Assembly: GCA_934358235.1 (NCBI GenBank)
Contig: CAKRKK010000040.1
Coordinates: 1 to 15,189 of the forward strand
DNA from: an uncultured Lachnospira sp.
GTDB taxonomy: Bacteria > Bacillota > Clostridia > Lachnospirales > Lachnospiraceae
Direction: 5' to 3'
Length of the DNA stretch: 15,189 nucleotides
The notes below the pieces were generated by a model, which saw nothing but the letters and a program-made list of their open reading frames with translations, was not told the origin of the DNA and ran no database searches. Each line of letters begins with the position of its first letter. Positions within the stretch are counted from its first letter, which is position 1. The position numbers were made by a program, and so were the translations under genes. This document shows positions 6,865-13,114 of the stretch, in pieces.

Positions 6865-7917
6865 TTGGAAGAGGCTATGAATATAACTAAAGAGGAGTCT
6901 GATACAGAAACCAGAACGGTCAGGATAAGTGAGTTCAGGGATTATATAATGGTAAATAAAGGTGCCTGTAGAAATATTATTAAAATGGGAAACAGGTATC
7001 CTAATGCTATGAAGCTGTTTATATATATGTGTATGAATATGGATAAAACTAATACAATAAAGGCTTTCAGGGTAAAAGCTTTCCAGCAGGCATATAACTT
7101 TGATGGAAAGGTGATTTCGCCGGTATCAGTTACTGCATATAAAAGAAAGCTTCTTGATAGTGGATTCCTTGATTACAAGGAAAATAGCGGTGATTATGTT
7201 GTTAATCCACATATTGTATGGTCAACCTACAGCGAAAAAAAGGAGAGCTGCAGCTTTGCAAATGAGGCAGCTATGCTTTATGCCCGCTTTATAAATGAAG
7301 CCCAGACAACAGATTATAACAGGGCAATTATGAAGCAGGAGATAAGAGCGTATTATACAATTAACAGGAATTATAAAAGAGATCTGTACTGGGTAGCACA
7401 GCAGGATAACAGGGCATTAATAGTATTATTTTATTTGTTCTCGGTAGCAGATGATTATAACTGCGTACATGTAAAAAATGCAGGCATGAAAGTATTAAGT
7501 GAAAAGCTTGGTCTTAAAAGACAGGCAATATCAAGGACCATAAGTCTTCTTGTGGGATATAATTTTATATATATAAGAAAACAAGGAAGAAATAACGAAT
7601 TCATTATTAATCCTGATTTATTCTGGAATTCAGACAAAAAGCTTATAATACATTGTAAGTTTCCACCAAGTCTTACGATAAATACACCGGCAAGAAGGCA
7701 GCAGATTGTAGAAGAAGAACATAATGCTGATTATGAGGAGCTTGCAGATATTGTCATGCGGTATATAAGCAGCAATGATATGGAGCAGATATGCGGAGAT
7801 ACAGATGTAAAGAAGGTTGCATTTAGAAGAAGCATTGTGAGAGAGCTTAATATTTTAGGCAATAATAGTGCTGCCTCTGCGGTTATACGTTTTATACAGG
7901 CATTAGATAAAGAATAA
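6865..7917 (+). CDS. tandem winged-helix protein, plasmid-initiator-like, unknown function
   Basis: I do not firmly recognise this 350-aa soluble protein. It appears to hold two copies of one fold. Repeat 1 (about 30-125) ends in YVVNPHIVW (111-119). Repeat 2 (about 170-260) contains a helix-turn-helix-like LSEKLGLKRQAISRTISLLV and ends in FIINPDLFW (246-254). A helix-turn-helix with a wing and a terminal NP..W motif resembles the DNA-binding domains of small plasmid replication initiators such as RepL. A charged helical tail follows. The start is a rare TTG at 6865, chosen because AAGGTGG lies 7 nt upstream; the ATG at 6877 has no properly spaced site. It is 18 nt after rsmI and 27 nt before a helicase gene, so it probably acts with the helicase on DNA. 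It could equally be a chromosomal transcription factor. Confidence 0.55.
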   Translation: MEEAMNITKEESDTETRTVRISEFRDYIMVNKGACRNIIKMGNRYPNAMKLFIYMCMNMDKTNTIKAFRVKAFQQAYNFDGKVISPVSVTAYKRKLLDSGFLDYKENSGDYVVNPHIVWSTYSEKKESCSFANEAAMLYARFINEAQTTDYNRAIMKQEIRAYYTINRNYKRDLYWVAQQDNRALIVLFYLFSVADDYNCVHVKNAGMKVLSEKLGLKRQAISRTISLLVGYNFIYIRKQGRNNEFIINPDLFWNSDKKLIIHCKFPPSLTINTPARRQQIVEEEHNADYEELADIVMRYISSNDMEQICGDTDVKKVAFRRSIVRELNILGNNSAASAVIRFIQALDKE

Positions 7918-7944
7918 GAATTAATGAAGACAGGGTAAGCGGTT

Positions 7945-9906
7945 ATGAGTAATGCCAGACATAAGCCTACGAGGGAACAGAAGAATATAATATGTAATGC
8001 TGATGGAAGAGTGAAGGTTGTTGCAGTACCGGGCTCAGGAAAGTCCACAGTAATAAAGGACAGGATTATACATATACTTAACGAGAAAAAAGCGAGGCTG
8101 GATGAAATACTTATATTAACATTTACGAACCAGGCAGTCTGGCAGATGAAGGAAAAGCTGTATGCGGCTGTTAAAGAAGTATACAATGATAATATAAAAA
8201 TAGATAATCTGCCGGTATATACATTTCATAGCCTGTGTAATTTATTTATTGGACATAATGAAGTCTTTCATAATATGCATTACACTATTATGAATGAATA
8301 TGGGCAGCTTCGTATGCTTGAAGAGATAAATGAAGAATATCAGTTGTATGATAAACTGAGTAAGAATACCAAAATGGATATCATAAGACAATTGGGTGAT
8401 ATTAAAAGCGAGGCTGATAAGGATATTGAGGATTATGCAAAATATTTTATAGGTTCACGTTATGATAAGGAACTGGAGGAACGCATAGTTAGTGAAAAAA
8501 GGCTTGGCAGGCAGCTTTTATATATTTATATTAAAAAGCAGAAACAGCATAAGGCATTGGAGTTCGAGGATCTCATAAATATTGTATTGTATAAGCTAAG
8601 AGAGGATGCAGCTTTTAGAAAGAAGCTGCAGGCAGGGTATAAATACATATTCTGTGATGAGTTTCAGGATGTAAATGATAAGCAGAACAGGCTGGTGAAT
8701 TATTTAAGTGCCGGATGTAATAATCTTATGGTAGTTGGTGATGATGACCAGAATGTATATAGCTGGAGAGGTGCTAACTTCCGGTTTCTAAAGGAATTCG
8801 ATGGAATAACCTTACCCCTATCTGAGAACTTCAGATGTTCCCCAGAGATACTTGAGGTTGCAAGAAGCATAATAGAACATAATAAAGACCGGGAAGAAAA
8901 AGAGATAAGGGCGCATCGTAAATCGTCTGGAAACAGGCCCAGATATATAAGCTTTGCAACACAAAGGGCTGAGGCAGAATGGATTGCAGAAAATATCAGC
9001 AGATGGGCAAGAAAGCTTGATAAGGAGTCAAAGGAGGGAAACTGTGCCATACTTGTAAGACAAAGAGCACAGTCAACGGCGATAAAAGCAGCTTTGGATA
9101 AAAATCATGTTAAGTATTATGAGGATAATAATGATTATATCCATATGCGTAAGGAATATAAAATGTTCTATTATTACCTGAGAATGGTTCTTTATTACAA
9201 CCAATCGGATGATGATTTCGTGGCAACAGTTAATTATCCTAACAGAGGCTTTGGGGACAAAGCCTTAGAAAAGCTTCAGAGTGAAAGAAATCCAGGTGAA
9301 AGCCTTATAGAGGCATTAACAAGAAAGCTTAGCAAACCAGAGGAAAGCAGCAAGCCAAAGAATATCAGACTGAAAAAATACTGCAGTAATATATTGCGGT
9401 TACATAATGGTGTAAAAAATGGTGAATATGATTGCATGTATGTGATTGATGAGCTGTATAGAATGGTATTTGGTGAGCAGCCTGTATGTGCTGGGAAGGA
9501 AAAAGATGACCTGAACTTTGTTATTACTAAGAAGCTGAAAAAGAGAATATCGGACAGAACTACATTGTTAAAAGAGATAGTAGAACGATATGATTATTTT
9601 ATTACTAATAATTCTGAGTCCAGAGTATGTATCACAACGGCTCACGGTTCTAAAGGACTTGAGTACGATAAGGTCTTTATTCCGGGTATGGTAGATGGAT
9701 GTTTTCCTCCATATTCTGCACGTACAGAGTCACAGTATGAGGAAGAAAGACGGCTGTTATATGTAGCTGTAACAAGGGCGAAGAATGAGCTGTATATATC
9801 CAGTTACAGGGAAGCAGATAAAGTTATTAATATACGCTCCTCACCACTTCTTGGGGATATAACCCCCGCTCTTATGGAACAGGAATACAGAGTGGAGGAT
9901 ATATAA
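7945..9906 (+). CDS. UvrD/PcrA-type SF1A DNA helicase
   Basis: This 653-aa protein has the complete set of superfamily 1A 3'-5' helicase motifs. They are the Q motif (PTREQ, Q12), Walker A VPGSGKST (K33), motif Ia LTFTNQAVWQM, TFHSLC, Walker B CDEFQD (D238-D242), motif III GDDDQNVYSWRG (from G265), motif IV LSENFRCSPEIL, motif V TTAHGSKGLEYDKV (H567-E573), and motif VI EEERRLLYVAVTRAK (R611). All catalytic residues look intact, so it should be an active ATP-driven translocase. It is shorter than PcrA/UvrD (about 720-750 aa) and lacks their C-terminal extension, so it is probably an accessory paralogue. The ribosome binding site is weak (AGGG about 9 nt before the ATG). It directly follows the winged-helix protein, a pairing reminiscent of an initiator and the helicase it recruits; that link is inference. 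Confidence 0.85.
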   Translation: MSNARHKPTREQKNIICNADGRVKVVAVPGSGKSTVIKDRIIHILNEKKARLDEILILTFTNQAVWQMKEKLYAAVKEVYNDNIKIDNLPVYTFHSLCNLFIGHNEVFHNMHYTIMNEYGQLRMLEEINEEYQLYDKLSKNTKMDIIRQLGDIKSEADKDIEDYAKYFIGSRYDKELEERIVSEKRLGRQLLYIYIKKQKQHKALEFEDLINIVLYKLREDAAFRKKLQAGYKYIFCDEFQDVNDKQNRLVNYLSAGCNNLMVVGDDDQNVYSWRGANFRFLKEFDGITLPLSENFRCSPEILEVARSIIEHNKDREEKEIRAHRKSSGNRPRYISFATQRAEAEWIAENISRWARKLDKESKEGNCAILVRQRAQSTAIKAALDKNHVKYYEDNNDYIHMRKEYKMFYYYLRMVLYYNQSDDDFVATVNYPNRGFGDKALEKLQSERNPGESLIEALTRKLSKPEESSKPKNIRLKKYCSNILRLHNGVKNGEYDCMYVIDELYRMVFGEQPVCAGKEKDDLNFVITKKLKKRISDRTTLLKEIVERYDYFITNNSESRVCITTAHGSKGLEYDKVFIPGMVDGCFPPYSARTESQYEEERRLLYVAVTRAKNELYISSYREADKVINIRSSPLLGDITPALMEQEYRVEDI

Positions 9907-9934
9907 GCTGGCTTATATATCCTCCACTCTGTAT
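9885..9934. terminator. perfect 24-bp inverted repeat between convergent genes
   Basis: Positions 9885-9908 are the exact reverse complement of 9911-9934, with only TG between them. The left arm includes the last codons and the TAA stop (9904-9906) of the helicase. The right arm ends 13 nt before the stop of the convergent tetR gene. In either transcript it forms a very stable hairpin, so a bidirectional terminator or 3'-end stabiliser is the simplest reading. Neither side has a proper T tract (the + strand continues CACTTTATA), which is atypical for an intrinsic terminator. Confidence 0.6.
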
Positions 9935-9947
9935 CACTTTATAGGCG

Positions 9948-10580
9948 TTAATGGATTATGTGCTCGTTAATAATAGCTTTAATGGTATTATAAAGATAAG
10001 GCTTAAGTGCAGTTATATCGGCTGGTTCTTTATAAAGTATAGCACTATAACAGGTTGAGCTTATGAGCTCTACAATCATAAAGAGCATGATTTCAGGCTC
10101 CTTAAGGTTAAGTCCTGATTCTGAAAGCATGTCATAATATATGTCTTTAAAGTTAATGTCCTCATCAGCAACATTGGTTGTAAGAGCTTCCTTGAATATT
10201 CCCCAGGACAGGTTCTTTGATATGAAGGTAAGTAGTGTCTGGTTGTCATTGAGAGCATTAATTATATAGTCAGCAATGAATATAATCTGTTCGGGAAAGG
10301 TTATTATAAAATCAGTATTTTTAGCTGATTCCTCACGTATGTAGGTATTCAGGGCAGCAGCGGCATTTTTGAAAAGCTTGCTGGCCTCGTGGGAAATCAG
10401 CTTATTTCTTATATCATATTTATCCTTAAAGTACAGGTAGAAGGTTCCCTTGGCAATACCTGCTTTCTGTGATATCTCAGCAATAGATGTTTTAGATACA
10501 CCTTGCGTTGTAAACAGCTTAAATGCTGTATCTAATAGAGAAGTCCTTTTTTGTTGTTTATTATTTTCTAGTTTTCCCAT
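9948..10580 (-). CDS. TetR/AcrR family transcriptional repressor
   Basis: This 210-aa protein has a classical TetR N-terminal DNA-binding domain. LLDTAFKLFTTQGVSKTSIAEISQ (about residues 15-38) gives helix 1 and the start of the HTH, and KAGIAKGTFYLYFKDKYDI (39-57) gives the recognition helix with the family GTFYLYF signature. The C-terminal 150 residues are a helical ligand-binding and dimerisation domain with no recognisable ligand class. The ATG is preceded by a modest GGGG site 7 nt upstream. It is divergent to the MMPL transporter with 360 nt between, where two palindromic operators flank the transporter promoter. It therefore probably represses the transporter and lipoprotein, and perhaps itself, until an amphipathic inducer binds. 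Its 3' end meets the helicase gene at the long inverted repeat. Confidence 0.93.
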   Translation of the reverse strand: MGKLENNKQQKRTSLLDTAFKLFTTQGVSKTSIAEISQKAGIAKGTFYLYFKDKYDIRNKLISHEASKLFKNAAAALNTYIREESAKNTDFIITFPEQIIFIADYIINALNDNQTLLTFISKNLSWGIFKEALTTNVADEDINFKDIYYDMLSESGLNLKEPEIMLFMIVELISSTCYSAILYKEPADITALKPYLYNTIKAIINEHIIH

Positions 10581-10666
10581 ATGAAAACCCCATTTCTAAG
10601 TCATATTATTGTTAATTTAACAGATATTTATAAAAAAGAAAAGTTTTATCTATAAGTTTATATAAG

Positions 10667-10722
10667 TCTATATAGATATATCTGTCAGATTAATATTACT
10701 TTAAGCTATAAGTATTCTACCA
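10667..10722 (-). promoter_or_regulatory. candidate tetR promoter region
   Basis: On the - strand an extended -10, TGGTAGAAT, corresponds to + positions 10714-10722; its -35 is poor. An alternative is a CTGACA -35 (+ 10683-10688, read as TGTCAG) with a TATATA about 18 nt further along. Overlapping palindromes TCTATATAGA (10667-10676), AGATATATCT (10674-10683) and ATCTGTCAGAT (10680-10690) lie in this second spacer. Which element is used cannot be decided by eye. Confidence 0.35.
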
Positions 10723-10750
10723 CTATAAAAATAAAAAATCTATAAAAAAA

Positions 10751-10763
10751 TGACTTTAGGTCA
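10751..10763. promoter_or_regulatory. operator palindrome A (TGACTTTAGGTCA)
   Basis: This is a TGAC-N5-GTCA dyad with A/T-rich flanks, AAAA before and TTTT after. It ends 9 bp upstream of the transporter -35 box. It shares the pattern AAAATGAC....GGTCAT with operator B 67 bp away, so both are likely bound by the divergently encoded TetR protein. Confidence 0.72.
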
Positions 10764-10772
10764 TTTTTATTA

Positions 10773-10800
10773 TTGACTATAAGAGATTATGTGCTAGAAT
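10773..10800 (+). promoter_or_regulatory. sigma-A promoter of the MMPL transporter operon
   Basis: The -35 TTGACT (10773-10778), a 16-nt spacer and the -10 TAGAAT (10795-10800) are preceded by TGC, giving an extended -10. The expected start is about 10807, leaving a leader of roughly 134 nt before the transporter ATG. The promoter lies exactly between the two operator palindromes. Confidence 0.75.
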
Positions 10801-10817
10801 ATCGAATGTAAAGAAAA

Positions 10818-10830
10818 TGACCAAAGGTCA
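10818..10830. promoter_or_regulatory. operator palindrome B (TGACCAAAGGTCA)
   Basis: This is a perfect TGACC-AAA-GGTCA dyad flanked by AAAA and TATTT. It sits about +12 to +24 from the predicted start, where a bound repressor would block initiation or early elongation. A lone half site, GTCATATT, also occurs at 10600-10607, near the tetR start. Confidence 0.75.
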
Positions 10831-10839
10831 TATTTGAGA

Positions 10840-10940
10840 GTTTTTATCAATATATTTATCTATAAGAGCTGTTAAGGCTGATGTACTAAGGTGGATAAAT
10901 ATATAAGAAGGCGTCGCAGACGTAGAAATGAGGCGAATGT
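10840..10940 (+). promoter_or_regulatory. structured 5' leader of the MMPL transporter
   Basis: An 11-bp stem can form between 10850-10860 and 10894-10904, enclosing a 33-nt loop. A second small hairpin, GCGTC (10911-10915) with GACGT (10919-10923), has a GCA triloop and lies 7 nt before the AGG of the ribosome binding site. No T tract follows, so I do not call an attenuator; an effect on translation is possible. The large stem is almost all A:T. Confidence 0.35.
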
Positions 10941-13028
10941 ATGGAAAAGTTTGGAAAAGTAATTGTTAAGCTTAGAATTCCTATTCTGGTTCTAAGTATC
11001 CTGCTTCTTATTCCATCTGCAATCGGGTATGTTAATACAAGGGTTAACTATGATATCCTGTATTATCTTCCAGATGAGATTGAGACTATGCAGGGACAGG
11101 ACATTCTTATGGAGGATTTCAATAAGGGTGCCTATGCTATGGTAGTTGTCCAGGATATGGACGCGAAGGCTGCTAATAAGCTTATTAAGAAGGTAGAAAG
11201 CGTAGAGCACGTTGCACAGGTTATTTCTTATACAGGAATAGTTGGTGAAGATGTTCCATCAGAAATAGTACCTTCAAAGTTCAGAAAGTATTTCGAAAAT
11301 GACAGCACAGATACAACATTATTTGCTATATTCTTCGATAATACAACCTCAAGTGATGACACGATGAATGCCATAACACAGATAAGAAAAGAAACAGAAG
11401 GTCAGGCGTTCATAAGCGGTATGTCAGCAGTAGTTACAGATACAAAGAATCTTTCAGAGAAAGAAACTCCACTTTATGTACTTATAGCGGTAGTACTTGT
11501 TTGTATCGTGCTTGCTATATTTATGGACTCATTCCTTGTGCCAGTATTCTTTATGCTGAGTATAGGAATGGCAATTGTATACAACCTTGGTTCTAATGTC
11601 CTTTTGGGAGAGGTTTCATACATAACCAAGGCTCTTGCAGCGGTACTTCAGTTAGGCGTTACGCTGGATTATTCAATATTCCTATGGCACAGCTATAAGG
11701 AAATGAAGGAGCAGTATCCAGATGACCATAAGGAAGCAATGGCAGTTGCCATTGGAAACACACTTACATCAGTTGTCGGTTCTTCAATAACAACTGTTGC
11801 AGGCTTTATTGCACTTTGTTTTATGAGCTTCACACTTGGTCTTGACCTTGGTATTGTTATGGCAAAGGGTGTTGTATTCGGTGTTATCGGATGTGTAACT
11901 ATACTGCCATCATTGATTCTTACATTTGACAGGGCATTAGAGAAGACAATGCATAGAGAGATTATGCCGGGCTTTGATAAGCTTGCTGCATTTATAGTAA
12001 ATCATTCATGGATATTTATTATTATATTCCTTGCGTTGCTAGGACCTGCTATATATGGACAGAGCCATACATCAGTATACTATGATCTGTCTGATACTCT
12101 TCCAGAGGAGCTTGCGTGCTCACAGGCTAACAAGAAGCTGGAAGAAAACTTTGATATGAATTCAATATATATGATACTTGCAGATACGAATATGTCTACA
12201 GATACGGCAAATGAAATGCTTGATAAGCTTAATGATGTAGACGGTGTACAGTTTGCACTTGGACTTGATACAGCACTTAAGTCAGGTATTCCTCAGGAAT
12301 TCATTCCAGCTAAGATGGTATCAGAGCTTAAGGGTGAGGATTATCAGATAATGATGATTGCTACTGATTATAAGATAGCATCAGATGATATTAACAACCA
12401 GATTAATAAGGTAAATGATATTGTAAAGTCATATGACTCAAAGGCAATGGTTGTTGGTGAAGCTCCTTGTACTAAGGACCTTATCACTATAACAGATAAG
12501 GACTTTAAGACAGTAAGTGCAGTATCAATAGTAGCTATATTTGTTATTATACTGTTTGTACTTAAGTCAATATCACTTCCAATAATTCTTGTTGCAGCGA
12601 TTGAGTTTGCTATATTTGTAAATATGGGAATTCCATATTTCACACATACACAGATACCATTCATAGCATCCGTTGTTATCGGTACTATACAGCTTGGTGC
12701 AACAGTCGATTATGCAATTCTTATGACAACAAGATATAAGAAGGAAAGAAGTCAGGGACTTGCTAAGAAAGAAGCTATACAGACAGCACTTGCAGTATCA
12801 ATACCATCTATTATCGTTAGTGCACTTGGATTCTTCGCAGCTACATTTGGCGTTGGCTGCATAGCATCAGTTGATATGATAGGTTCATTATGTACATTGA
12901 TGGCACGAGGCGCGATTATAAGTATGTTTGTTGTTATATTCATACTTCCATCCTTGTTCGTATTATGTGATAAGCTAATTATCAATACCAGCTTTGGCTT
13001 TAAACCTAAGAAGAATCAGGATATGTAG
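10941..13028 (+). CDS. MMPL/RND superfamily transporter
   Basis: This 695-aa integral membrane protein has the duplicated RND/MMPL layout. TM1 (about 12-30) and a first extracytoplasmic domain (about 31-175) are followed by a bundle of about five TMs (178-327). TM7 (about 355-373), a second extracytoplasmic domain (about 374-530) and a second five-TM bundle complete it. Each bundle carries a matching Asp-Tyr pair, GVTLDY (D243-Y244) and GATVDY (D590-Y591), as in the proton-relay TM4/TM10 of MmpL proteins. It is therefore probably a proton-driven exporter of lipids, amphiphiles or drugs. It is smaller than HAE1 pumps, as expected for the Gram-positive MMPL/HAE3-type group. The ATG has GAGGCG about 7 nt upstream. 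It is expressed from the operator-flanked promoter and followed after 86 nt, without a terminator, by a lipoprotein gene that is probably its partner. The substrate is unknown. Confidence 0.92.
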   Translation: MEKFGKVIVKLRIPILVLSILLLIPSAIGYVNTRVNYDILYYLPDEIETMQGQDILMEDFNKGAYAMVVVQDMDAKAANKLIKKVESVEHVAQVISYTGIVGEDVPSEIVPSKFRKYFENDSTDTTLFAIFFDNTTSSDDTMNAITQIRKETEGQAFISGMSAVVTDTKNLSEKETPLYVLIAVVLVCIVLAIFMDSFLVPVFFMLSIGMAIVYNLGSNVLLGEVSYITKALAAVLQLGVTLDYSIFLWHSYKEMKEQYPDDHKEAMAVAIGNTLTSVVGSSITTVAGFIALCFMSFTLGLDLGIVMAKGVVFGVIGCVTILPSLILTFDRALEKTMHREIMPGFDKLAAFIVNHSWIFIIIFLALLGPAIYGQSHTSVYYDLSDTLPEELACSQANKKLEENFDMNSIYMILADTNMSTDTANEMLDKLNDVDGVQFALGLDTALKSGIPQEFIPAKMVSELKGEDYQIMMIATDYKIASDDINNQINKVNDIVKSYDSKAMVVGEAPCTKDLITITDKDFKTVSAVSIVAIFVIILFVLKSISLPIILVAAIEFAIFVNMGIPYFTHTQIPFIASVVIGTIQLGATVDYAILMTTRYKKERSQGLAKKEAIQTALAVSIPSIIVSALGFFAATFGVGCIASVDMIGSLCTLMARGAIISMFVVIFILPSLFVLCDKLIINTSFGFKPKKNQDM

Positions 13029-13114
13029 TCAGAAAGATGTATAAATAGGCAAAGCTGTATATGTCGTAACAGATATAAGAATATATCAGGAAGTAAGAAA
13101 ATGGAGGAATAGTT

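Noticed and set aside
10667..10690. Overlapping AT-rich palindromes as a TetR operator
   Set aside because: They do not share the TGAC-N5-GTCA pattern and may be low-complexity TATA sequence; kept only as part of the candidate tetR promoter.
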